A stretch of 11,335 nt of DNA from CAZVWJ01 sp964631325. GTDB taxonomy: Bacteria > T1Sed10-126. Shown piece by piece: positions 1 to 7,218 of this stretch. Below the pieces are notes generated by a model, which saw only the letters and a program-made list of their open reading frames with translations, was not told where the DNA came from and searched no databases. The position numbers were made by a program, and so were the translations under genes. The first letter of the stretch is position 1. Each line of letters begins with the position of its first letter. Location: the NCBI GenBank assembly GCA_964631325.1, contig CAZVWJ010000066.1, positions 1-11,335 on the forward strand, in the 5' to 3' direction.

Positions 1-63
1 ACCACCGAAATATCTTTAGGAAGAGCTGTGTACTTTTGGGTCGCTAAACAATTACCGCAGTAG
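1..63 (+). CDS. Possible 3' end of an upstream gene (partial)
   Basis: Reading frame 1 is open from the window edge and stops at a TAG at 61-63, giving about 20 residues that end in VYFWVAKQLPQ. The other two forward frames stop earlier (16-18 and 45-47). The residue mix is protein-like, and the stop lies 26 bases before the next start, a usual operon spacing. The fragment is too short to name a family, and an open frame of this length can arise by chance. Confidence 0.35.
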   Translation, partial: TTEISLGRAVYFWVAKQLPQ

Positions 64-89
64 ATAAGCTGACGGAAAGCCGGCATCAC

Positions 90-1418
90 ATGCTCCAAAA
101 AATTCAAACGGATGTAGATGATCCGGAGGCCCGGGAGTTCCTGGAAAATTTATTAAAATCCGACCTCAAACCCGCGCTTTCCGAACTTTATCAAGTTGAC
201 CTATCCCCTGAAATGATGGAACAGCTTGAGAATTATTTTATTGCCCGAGACCACAGTGTTGCTGATTTGTGGGGGGATCTCCGGAAAATTATAAATCGGC
301 TTGAATCCCGGCTGGATTCCCGGGTGTTCAACCAGTTGATTTCGCTAATTGATCGGGCAACCGTTGATCAAATGCAGGGGGGACAGTTTGAGTCGGAGAC
401 TCCGAAAGAGGAAACAAGCGAGGAACGTTCCCTGGAGATGGTTAAGGCGGCGCTAAAAAATAAGAATTTTTCTCGCCTCTCATCACTGTCGGGACTCCCG
501 GAAAATATTGTTGAAAGTTTTAGTGAACTTTACCTCCCCCCGGAAGAAACCAATAAATGGCAGACTAAACTTTTTTCGCTATACCGGCGTATAGTTTATT
601 CTTTTTTCTATCGTCAGGAAGCCACACTTGATGAAGTAAAGCAGTTTGTAAATAAATTCAGGGAAATAATTAACATCCCGACACCGCTTATGAAACTTAT
701 TATTCAACCACCACAGCCGGACGCTTACTTGCTAACACATTCCTTCAACACGAGCCTGGTTGCTTGCCTGTTAGCTGACCGGGAATTTGAGTTTGATGAC
801 ACTCAAATGAACTTTATCATCCTTGCTTCCGCCGGTGCTGACCTGGGACTGACTTTTGTCCCGCAGTCGCTTTTTTTAAAGGATACTACTCTGTCCAACC
901 GTGGCAAAAGTGAATTGTCAAAGCATCCCCTTTATTCCGAAAAATTGGCTGCTCGAGCGCTTGGAAGTATGCATCCGGTAGTTGCCCTTGTTGGACAACA
1001 CCAGGAGCGCCGGGACGGCGCCGGATATCCCCGGGGGCTTTCCGCGGAGAAACAGCACCGGCTATTGCCGCCGCTTGTTTGTGCTGATGTCTACACGGCT
1101 TACCTGGAAGATCGCCCTTACAGGGACGCAAAGTTTCCGGATGAAGCGCTGGATAACATTCTCGCGGAGAAAGAGAAATATCATCCTCGGTGTTTGCGGG
1201 CCCTAAAGGAACAGGTTGGGTATTATCCCGAACCAACGCCGGTCTTGCTTGACGATAACCGGCTGGCCGTGGTAAAAAATCACCGGCCCGACACACCAAA
1301 AAAACCTGATGTGTGGGTAATTACCGACTCTAAACATAATAAGCTGGATAACTTTGAAAGTTGTTCGCTGGCCAAAGAAACCGGCCTCGGGGTAAAAAAG
1401 GTCGTTCGTTCGCCTTAA
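90..1418 (+). CDS. Degenerate HD-GYP domain protein (probably not a canonical phosphodiesterase)
   Basis: This 442-residue soluble protein has an acidic, helical N-terminal half (about 1-195) that I do not recognise. A C-terminal HD-GYP-like domain follows (about 205-380). The GYP signature is clear: ERRDGAGYP at 306-314 and DRPYR at 341-345. His217 and the KHP motif at 278-280 also fit the family. The metal-binding core is damaged. Where the family has HDxGK this protein reads ADLGL (250-254), so the defining His is Ala and the Lys is Leu. The second His of HHE is Gln305. A tail of about 60 residues (382-442) resembles the small extension seen on some HD-GYP proteins. By inference it may sense cyclic-di-GMP, act as a scaffold or be inactive. 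The ATG at 90 follows a GGAAAG at 74-79; no better start is visible, and a stop lies at 45-47 in frame. It may be cotranscribed with the gene fragment before it. Confidence 0.8.
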   Translation: MLQKIQTDVDDPEAREFLENLLKSDLKPALSELYQVDLSPEMMEQLENYFIARDHSVADLWGDLRKIINRLESRLDSRVFNQLISLIDRATVDQMQGGQFESETPKEETSEERSLEMVKAALKNKNFSRLSSLSGLPENIVESFSELYLPPEETNKWQTKLFSLYRRIVYSFFYRQEATLDEVKQFVNKFREIINIPTPLMKLIIQPPQPDAYLLTHSFNTSLVACLLADREFEFDDTQMNFIILASAGADLGLTFVPQSLFLKDTTLSNRGKSELSKHPLYSEKLAARALGSMHPVVALVGQHQERRDGAGYPRGLSAEKQHRLLPPLVCADVYTAYLEDRPYRDAKFPDEALDNILAEKEKYHPRCLRALKEQVGYYPEPTPVLLDDNRLAVVKNHRPDTPKKPDVWVITDSKHNKLDNFESCSLAKETGLGVKKVVRSP

Positions 1419-1436
1419 GCCCTATTCGTAGAATTT

Positions 1437-1472
1437 CCTCTCCCCTGGTGGGAGAGGACTAAGGTGAGGGGG
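1437..1472. repeat. REP-like palindrome with GGTGAGGG tail
   Basis: A perfect 8-bp stem (CCTCTCCC at 1437-1444 with GGGAGAGG at 1450-1457) closes a 5-base loop. It is followed by a GACTAAGGTGAGGG-type tail ending near 1472. This resembles a widely scattered bacterial REP-type element with a CCCTCTCCC stem and a GGGTGAGGG tail. It could also act as a weak transcription barrier after the upstream gene, but there is no run of T after the stem, so it is not a standard intrinsic terminator. Confidence 0.6.
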
Positions 1473-1545
1473 ATTAACTTATCTCTGGTTAAAGACCAAG
1501 ATATTTGAGTCTGATTTACCAATCGTAAATTACAGCCTTAGTTTT

Positions 1546-1561
1546 AGAAGGTGATTTTTTG
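1546..1561 (+). promoter_or_regulatory. Ribosome binding site deciding a TTG start
   Basis: AGAAGGTGAT at 1546-1555 pairs well with the 16S tail. Counting from its GG (1550-1551), the TTG at 1559 is 7 bases away and the ATG at 1565 is 13, so TTG is the better start. The choice changes the kinase by only two residues. Confidence 0.5.
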
Positions 1562-4555
1562 ACAATGAGTATTAATACGAAAATGGGGCTTGTCTTTGGA
1601 CTGCTATTAACTGAACTGTTGGTTTTTGGACTTGGTTTTTATCGTGGTCTTGCAACCCATTCTGCTCAGATGAAAAATACAGCCGCTGCCGTTAAAAAAC
1701 TGGATCTTATCAAAGAGTTACAGTTGGATTTATCGCATCTTAAGGAGCCGGTTGTTGATTGCGTCACGAACCTCGCCACCGCGCAAAGGAAAAAGTTTAA
1801 CCGCCTTTCCGCTCGTCTCACCAGGCGATTTAATCAATTGGATGAGCTTGCTTTACAAATTTCCGAAGAACGTAAACTTATCGCTCAGCTCAAAGCTAAA
1901 TACAGGGAATTAAAACTGGTAGCCCACCAAATTTTTTCTACCGGTGCGAGAAAAAAGAAAGAAAAAATGATTGAAAAAATTCGGGCGCTGGAAGGTGATT
2001 TTCGACGTGAGGCCGAAGCTTATCACTTGCTTGCACACCGAGAGGTAAATCGCAACCGGCGTATGGCTGAAAAAATGCTAAATTGGATACAAATTCTTCT
2101 CTTTGTCGCCTTTTCTTTCAATGTGTTTTTTGTCACGATGATCCTTTTATATTTTCGTAAAACAGTTGTGCAACCCTTGACCGGCCTCCGGGACCGGGCC
2201 GTAAAAGTAGGTGAGGGCGACTGGAATCAGCAGGCGGAGATATCTTCCAACGACGAACTGGGGGAGCTGGCTGCCTCGTTTAACCGGATGGTCACCGATT
2301 TAAAACAGACCTGGGAAGAGCTGGAGCAGGCCCGAAAGTATATGTATAATATCCGCCAATCGATGCAGGAATCTTTGATTGTTGTCACCCGGGACGGTAA
2401 GATTGAAACGGTAAATAGAGCCCTTGAGGAGCTGGTTGGCTACAGTGAAGAGGAGCTTCGGGGGAAGTCCCTGGATTTTTTGCTGGAAAAGCCGGTGGTT
2501 GCGAACCGGTCTCTCTGGGAATTGCTGGATTCCGAGGGAACTAGAACCAGGGAGTTAACTTACCGGACAAAAGAAGAAGATAATATTCCGGTCCTGTTTT
2601 CCGCCGCCCCGATGTATACCCCGGAAAAAAATCTAACCCGGATTGTCTGCGTGGGGACGGATATCACGGAGTGGAAGCAAGCTGAGTCCGAACGAAAACG
2701 ACTGGCAGCCGGCTGGGAGACAGCTTCCAGTGGTTTGATTGTTACAGACCTGGACGGCCAGATCGAATTCACCAACACTGCCGCCCGGCAGTTACTTGGT
2801 TACGACGAAGCCGAGTTGGTTGGGATGCACGTTAGCCAACTACACTCGGGAAGTGGAAACTCTGCTAAAAATATTATGGAGACGTTAAAAGAGGAAGGAA
2901 ATTGGACCGGGGAAGTTGAACACCGCCGGCAAGACGGAACTATCTTTCCAGTGTTACTTTCTAACTCTTTAATTCGTGATGAAAATGGAACCCCCGAGGG
3001 AATGCTCGGTATTTTACAGGATATCTCCGAACGCAAGCAGATGGAGCAGGAACTCAGGGCGTCGAACCAACAGCTTGATGCCTATAATCAACAACTGAAG
3101 GCCACCGAACAACAGCTCCGGGCTGAAATTGAGGAACGTAAACAAATTGAGGCGGAACTTCGCGAAAGTGAACACCGTTTCCGGTTGATGGCCGAAAATA
3201 TTGACCAGTGCTTTTACCTGGTAAAATCGGATTATTCGGAAGTATTATACGTTAATTCGGCTGTTGAAGCTCTCCACGGGGTTACCAGGGAAGAGGTTTA
3301 TGAGAACCCGGAAGACTGGAAAAAATATATTCCTGACGAAGATTTGGCCGAAATGGAAAAAGATCTATCCGAACAGCTTTCCGGGGGAATGGAAGAAAAC
3401 CAGGTTCATGAATACCGGGTCGAACACCCGGAGCGAGGAACGCGCTATATAAGAGCGGTTATTTACCCGGTGTATGAAGACGATAAACTAACTCGATTAG
3501 TTGGCGTCAACTCCGATATTACGGAGCGCAAACAGCGGGAAGCAGAGTATGAAGCTCTGATTAACGGGATGAATGAGATTGTGTTAGTTATTGACTTTCA
3601 GGGGCAATTTGTGGGAGCAAATAAAACTGCAATAGAAAAATTGGGTTATTCCCGGAAACAGTTGCTTTCCATTGGGCCGAAGGCTATTGACGTGGGGCGG
3701 GACCCAGAACGGATTGAATCGCTTATTAAAAGTGCGAAAGAGGAAGGAGGAGTACGTGTTTTTGAAACAATTTATGAAACAAAAAATGGCCAACAAATAC
3801 CGGTTGAAATTAGTGGTACAGTTGTTCCCCACCAGGGGCAACCTCGGATTATCAGTGTTGCCCGGGACATTACGGAACGTAAAGAAATGGAGCAAGAACT
3901 GCGCAAAAGCTACGAAGAACTCACCCAGTCCCTACGCGAAAAGGAAACTCTTCTCCAGGAAGTTCATCACCGGGTAAAAAACAATATGCAGGTCCTCTCG
4001 GGTTTGCTTTACCTCCAGGCTAAAGCGGCACAGAATGAGAAGGCTCGCGAACAATTAATGGAGAGCCGCCAGCGTGTCCAATCAATGGCCCTGATTCATG
4101 AGAAACTTTATAAAACTGAAGATTTTTCTGAGCTTGATTTTGAGGAATACTTGCAGGAATTGATTACTTCACTGCGCCAGGTTCATGGCCTGACTGCAGC
4201 TGACGTGAACTTTGAATTGGATGTTGACCCGGTTGACATCGGGCTGGGGAAGGCAGTTTACTGCGGGCTAATTTTAAATGAGCTTACTGCCAATACGCTT
4301 GAACACGGTTTTGATTCGAGTGAAGAGAAGTTGAAACTCAGGATTAATTTTGTTCAACGTCCCGACAAATATCAACTAATTTTTGAGGATAACGGGCCGG
4401 GATTTCCAGAAGCTGTTGAATCGGTCAGAGAGGCTTCCCTTGGCCTCAGGCTCGTCTATACCCTTGCGGAAGTTCAATTGGACGGGACGGTAGAAGTGGT
4501 GACGTCCGGCGAGGGAACTAAATTCGAAATCGCTTTTCCCCGGGGAAAAGATTAA
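1559..4555 (+). CDS. Membrane multi-PAS sensor histidine kinase, HisKA_2 type
   Basis: This 998-residue kinase should autophosphorylate on His and pass the phosphate to a response regulator. Transmembrane segments lie at about 9-29 and 175-199, flanking an extracytoplasmic, mainly helical domain of about 145 residues rich in Lys and Arg. A HAMP linker follows (about 200-252). Four PAS domains are visible at about 262-375, 382-492, 537-656 and 662-774; each ends in a DIT/DIS-(E)-R/WK element typical of PAS-PAC junctions. A Gln/Glu-rich coiled coil (about 495-535) separates PAS2 from PAS3. The dimerisation box is EVHHRVKNN (801-809), the HisKA_2 signature, with His804 or His803 as phosphoacceptor. 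The ATPase domain has an N box (Asn907, Asn912), DNGPGF (944-949) and SLGLRLV (960-966). The whole core looks intact. There is no fused receiver; the convergent receiver gene next door is the likely partner. The ligand is unknown. Confidence 0.92.
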   Translation: MTMSINTKMGLVFGLLLTELLVFGLGFYRGLATHSAQMKNTAAAVKKLDLIKELQLDLSHLKEPVVDCVTNLATAQRKKFNRLSARLTRRFNQLDELALQISEERKLIAQLKAKYRELKLVAHQIFSTGARKKKEKMIEKIRALEGDFRREAEAYHLLAHREVNRNRRMAEKMLNWIQILLFVAFSFNVFFVTMILLYFRKTVVQPLTGLRDRAVKVGEGDWNQQAEISSNDELGELAASFNRMVTDLKQTWEELEQARKYMYNIRQSMQESLIVVTRDGKIETVNRALEELVGYSEEELRGKSLDFLLEKPVVANRSLWELLDSEGTRTRELTYRTKEEDNIPVLFSAAPMYTPEKNLTRIVCVGTDITEWKQAESERKRLAAGWETASSGLIVTDLDGQIEFTNTAARQLLGYDEAELVGMHVSQLHSGSGNSAKNIMETLKEEGNWTGEVEHRRQDGTIFPVLLSNSLIRDENGTPEGMLGILQDISERKQMEQELRASNQQLDAYNQQLKATEQQLRAEIEERKQIEAELRESEHRFRLMAENIDQCFYLVKSDYSEVLYVNSAVEALHGVTREEVYENPEDWKKYIPDEDLAEMEKDLSEQLSGGMEENQVHEYRVEHPERGTRYIRAVIYPVYEDDKLTRLVGVNSDITERKQREAEYEALINGMNEIVLVIDFQGQFVGANKTAIEKLGYSRKQLLSIGPKAIDVGRDPERIESLIKSAKEEGGVRVFETIYETKNGQQIPVEISGTVVPHQGQPRIISVARDITERKEMEQELRKSYEELTQSLREKETLLQEVHHRVKNNMQVLSGLLYLQAKAAQNEKAREQLMESRQRVQSMALIHEKLYKTEDFSELDFEEYLQELITSLRQVHGLTAADVNFELDVDPVDIGLGKAVYCGLILNELTANTLEHGFDSSEEKLKLRINFVQRPDKYQLIFEDNGPGFPEAVESVREASLGLRLVYTLAEVQLDGTVEVVTSGEGTKFEIAFPRGKD

Positions 4556-4582
4556 AATTTGAAGAACTATTCGTGCCGATTA

Positions 4583-4627
4583 GTGTAGATTTGTGGACAT
4601 TTAGGCAGTTGTGTGTAGATCTGTGGA
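4583..4627. repeat. 15-base direct repeat between convergent genes
   Basis: GTGTAGATTTGTGGA at 4583-4597 recurs as GTGTAGATCTGTGGA at 4613-4627, with one mismatch and a start-to-start distance of 30 bases, close to three DNA turns. The pair fills most of the 74-base gap between the kinase stop and the receiver stop, where no promoter is expected. It could be a protein-binding site, a short duplication or a repeat remnant. No hairpin terminator is visible in this gap. Confidence 0.6.
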
Positions 4628-4629
4628 GC

Positions 4630-4995
4630 TTATAGTGCCATCTCTATCGCAGTTTTTAGATCTTCTTCGGCTACCGGTTTTACCAGGTAACTGGCCGGCT
4701 CGGTTTCTTTTGCTTTTTCCAGGTATTCGTCGTCGGAATAAGCGGAGAGATAGATAAAAGGTAAATCTTCACCTGTTCCCTTGATTTTTTTGATGGCTTC
4801 TATCCCATTTAATTCCCCCGGTAATTTAATGTCCATTATTATTAAATCAACGGGGTGTTCTCTCACGTATTTTACTGCCGCTTTTCCGTTGGATTCTATT
4901 CCACATACGTTATAACCCAGGTCCTCGATCATTCCGCGAATTTCCAACCCGGATATTTGTTCATCTTCCACTATTAAAACTTTTTTTTCGCTCAT
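4630..4995 (-). CDS. Stand-alone CheY-like response regulator receiver
   Basis: This 121-residue protein is a single receiver domain with no output domain. The acidic pocket is Glu10 and Asp11, the phosphoacceptor is Asp55 in MDIKLPG, the switch residue is Ser84 in YLSAYSD, and Lys106 sits in YLVKPV, so all functional positions are present. The GxxNGIEA loop and the LSAYSDDEYLEKAKET pattern are typical of receivers paired with PAS-rich HisKA_2 kinases. The gene converges on such a kinase, with stops about 75 bases apart. That makes partnership likely, though the two are not co-transcribed. Output must go through protein contacts or onward phosphotransfer. The ATG at 4995 is preceded on the minus strand by CAGGAATGAT about 8-10 bases upstream. 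Confidence 0.92.
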   Translation of the reverse strand: MSEKKVLIVEDEQISGLEIRGMIEDLGYNVCGIESNGKAAVKYVREHPVDLIIMDIKLPGELNGIEAIKKIKGTGEDLPFIYLSAYSDDEYLEKAKETEPASYLVKPVAEEDLKTAIEMAL

Positions 4996-5027
4996 TTGAA
5001 ATCATTCCTGTGAAAAAAATGTAGTTT

Positions 5028-5054
5028 ATTTTACTATTTTGACACTATCATCAA
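5028..5054 (-). promoter_or_regulatory. Weak candidate promoter of the receiver gene
   Basis: On the minus strand, TTGATG (5054-5049) is followed after 15 bases by TAAAAT (5033-5028), or after 17 bases by AAATAA. It sits 33 bases before the receiver start in an AT-rich divergent spacer. The spacing is not ideal, so this is a tentative call. Confidence 0.25.
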
Positions 5055-5106
5055 ACATTTAAGCCCGGATGTCAAGAATCTTATACCTGTGATCAAAACT
5101 TCAAAA

Positions 5107-5115
5107 TGATATAAT
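5107..5115 (+). promoter_or_regulatory. Extended -10 promoter for the PLD-NTPase gene
   Basis: TGATATAAT (5107-5115) is a perfect extended -10 box (TGn plus TATAAT), 38 bases before the ATG at 5154. No good -35 hexamer is found 16-18 bases upstream, which extended -10 promoters often do not need. The predicted leader is about 30 bases and holds AAGGAA (5141-5146), a good ribosome binding site 7 bases from the start. Confidence 0.6.
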
Positions 5116-5153
5116 TCGTATATATTTCTTAAATCCACAAAAGGAATCTATAA

Positions 5154-7079
5154 ATGTCCCAGGATCACCTCTTTAATACCCCGGTGGACGTTTCGCTGGA
5201 AGTTGTCAAGAGCTGGCAGTCTTTCGAGACCCACTTTGAGTCTGCCCGACGTCTGCGTGCTATTACTTTTTGTGATTCTCCCGGCCTTCTCCTTGATTTT
5301 TTTGAAGACTTTGAGCTGGATCACCTCGAGGTGGTTGTCGGGGACGTCAAGGACTACCGTGAGCGGCTCCGGGACGAGGACGAGGAGCTCATCGACCGCC
5401 TGGAACAGCTCAAGAATGAGGACAGGCTACTCATTTATACCTGCCCGCAGAAGACTGTTCACTCCAAGCTGTACATCGTGGAGTCGGCGGAGAAAATGGA
5501 ACTGATTACCGGTTCGCCGAACTTAACTTACACCGGCTGGGGCAACCAGACAAACCATATTGCCGTCTTTGAAACTGAACGGGGCTCGGACATCTACGAA
5601 CAGTTTCTTGACGATTATCGGGATCAGCGGGACAGTTACGGTGAACTTTTTCTTGCTGATTTAACCGAGAAAATTGAATCGTCCGACGAGGACCGGGAAG
5701 AGGTCATCCGTTACTGGCTTGAGGGCAAGGAAACGCCGCGCAATGAGTTCCAGGAACTGAATATCAAGGCAACCGAACAGCTCCAGTCCATCTCCGATCC
5801 GGCCGAAGCTGACAGCGATGTCGTCCTCTCCCTTCGCGGTTACGAGGACGATACCCGGGCCAGTGTTCAACAGAGTTTCCAGCAATTTGGCGGCAGTTTT
5901 GGCGCCGACAGCGCCCAGATCAGTCCGGGTAACTACAGCCGTTACCTGAAGAAAGAATTTGGTGTTCCCACTATGTGGGTCGACAACCGGGGCGTGAATT
6001 TCATTCCACCCGGCGGCCATCTTCAACACCTTACGAGTGAACCTGAAGCTGAAAACCTGGCCGCTGTTCTTGCCAATCTCGAGGCTTACTTTGCTGCTGT
6101 TGATAACTACGGTGAAACCAATCGTCCCGGCTCGGTCAAGGCTCACATGTTTGAGGCCTTGCTCTATTTCTTCTGGGCTCCGTTTGTTAACCGTCAGGCG
6201 TTGTTTGAACGCTCCCGGGACATTGATAACCTCGACAAGAGTCTGCCCTTCCTCTACATTTACGGTGAGTCCAACAGCGGTAAGGGTACCTTTGCCCGTT
6301 ACGCCCTCAGTTTGATTTCAAACAACTCTGTCAGCACTCCCATCGACGCCGACGAGGTCACCCGTAAGAATGTCCGCAATGTTCGCATGTCCAACTCATG
6401 TTTTCCCCTCGTTGTGGATGATATTGATAAGAATAAAATTAACACCATGGAGCCGCTAAAAAATTACTGGTCGGGCTGGGACGGTGAGGCCAGCTATCCT
6501 TCTCTTATTTTTATCAGCAATGATCGTAAACCGGACGAGTGGTTCCGCAACCGGGCCAAGATCCTCCATTTTGACATCATGTTTCACTCTTCCAAGGAAG
6601 GGGAGGCCGAGGTCAATCGAATAATTGATTCGGACAATCCGCTTTTTCACTGGATTGCCTACGAGTTGAACCGGAAGTTTACCCGGGGGGATCTTGAGTT
6701 GGAGGACGACGTCCTTGCGCCGGTTCGCCGGATTATTGTGGACTTCTATGACCGGGCCGGCCGCCGGCTGCCTGACTTTTTTCCCCGCAATCCCGCCGAA
6801 CAGGCCCACGACATGGGCCGGGTCAAGTGGCAGCGGCTCAAGCGTCACGCCGGCTTTGAAATTGAAATGAAAGAGGAGGGTCTGCGCCTTGAATTTCCCG
6901 CCGACATGGAACACTGGGAAGTCGCTGAATACCGCCGCCATCTCCCGTCCTTTATCCGCGCCGAGCAGGAAGGAACCGGCGTAATCATCAAAAATCCTGC
7001 CCGTTTTGAAAGCTGGCTGGGCGCAGAAGAGTCTACCCGGGGGCTTTTGACAAAACTTAAAAATTTCCTCAATTTGTAA
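5154..7079 (+). CDS. Phospholipase D-like nuclease domain fused to P-loop NTPase
   Basis: This 641-residue protein has no signal peptide or membrane segment. Residues about 1-165 form a PLD-superfamily fold with one catalytic motif: His103-x-Lys105, Glu110 where the classic Asp sits, then GSPN at 120-123. A single motif implies that two subunits make one active site, as in BfiI- or Nuc-type enzymes. An uncharacterised linker (about 166-325) follows. The NTPase has Walker A GESNSGKGT (371-379), Walker B LVVDDID (419-425), a sensor-like Asn456 in FISND, and Arg465/Arg467 as arginine-finger candidates. That arrangement recalls SF3/D5-like or other AAA+ ATPases. The C-terminal 150 residues look helical and may bind nucleic acid. 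The protein is strikingly acidic and its codons look more GC-rich than those of flanking genes, hinting at transfer. It is monocistronic behind its own promoter. The cellular role is unknown; an NTP-gated nuclease, perhaps in defence, is an inference. Confidence 0.85.
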   Translation: MSQDHLFNTPVDVSLEVVKSWQSFETHFESARRLRAITFCDSPGLLLDFFEDFELDHLEVVVGDVKDYRERLRDEDEELIDRLEQLKNEDRLLIYTCPQKTVHSKLYIVESAEKMELITGSPNLTYTGWGNQTNHIAVFETERGSDIYEQFLDDYRDQRDSYGELFLADLTEKIESSDEDREEVIRYWLEGKETPRNEFQELNIKATEQLQSISDPAEADSDVVLSLRGYEDDTRASVQQSFQQFGGSFGADSAQISPGNYSRYLKKEFGVPTMWVDNRGVNFIPPGGHLQHLTSEPEAENLAAVLANLEAYFAAVDNYGETNRPGSVKAHMFEALLYFFWAPFVNRQALFERSRDIDNLDKSLPFLYIYGESNSGKGTFARYALSLISNNSVSTPIDADEVTRKNVRNVRMSNSCFPLVVDDIDKNKINTMEPLKNYWSGWDGEASYPSLIFISNDRKPDEWFRNRAKILHFDIMFHSSKEGEAEVNRIIDSDNPLFHWIAYELNRKFTRGDLELEDDVLAPVRRIIVDFYDRAGRRLPDFFPRNPAEQAHDMGRVKWQRLKRHAGFEIEMKEEGLRLEFPADMEHWEVAEYRRHLPSFIRAEQEGTGVIIKNPARFESWLGAEESTRGLLTKLKNFLNL

Positions 7080-7166
7080 TCCGCTCACAAGTAAACGCAT
7101 TTCTCCGACGATTAATTCAGTAAATTCCCAATTCCCACCTACCAAAACCACATTTTTTAACTGAAA

Positions 7167-7175
7167 TGTTATAAT
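7167..7175 (+). promoter_or_regulatory. Extended -10 promoter of the molybdopterin/HD-GYP operon
   Basis: TGTTATAAT (7167-7175) is again a perfect extended -10 box with no clear -35. Transcription would start near 7182, too close for the in-frame TTG at 7189 to be a good start. This supports the ATG at 7219 for the gene that follows. Confidence 0.55.
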
Positions 7176-7218
7176 TACTTCACTTGATTTGACTCCAGGT
7201 TTTCAGCGAGTGATTGCC

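Noticed and set aside
1..89. Cyclic-di-GMP riboswitch upstream of the HD-GYP-like gene
   Set aside because: GACGGAAAGCC at 72-82 recalls a piece of the GEMM-I core, but the other conserved segments and the pairing helices are not found, and the stretch appears to carry the end of another gene.
1505..1531. Promoter TTGAGT-15-TAAATT before the kinase gene
   Set aside because: The spacer is too short and both boxes are poor; the kinase promoter remains unidentified.
6456..7151. Long minus-strand open frame (231 residues) opposite the PLD-NTPase gene
   Set aside because: It lies almost wholly antisense to a convincing gene, has no recognisable domain and is explained by codon bias of the sense strand.
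7189..7218. TTG at 7189 as start of the molybdopterin-binding protein
   Set aside because: It falls about 7 bases after the predicted transcription start, lacks a ribosome binding site, and the family resemblance begins after the ATG at 7219.
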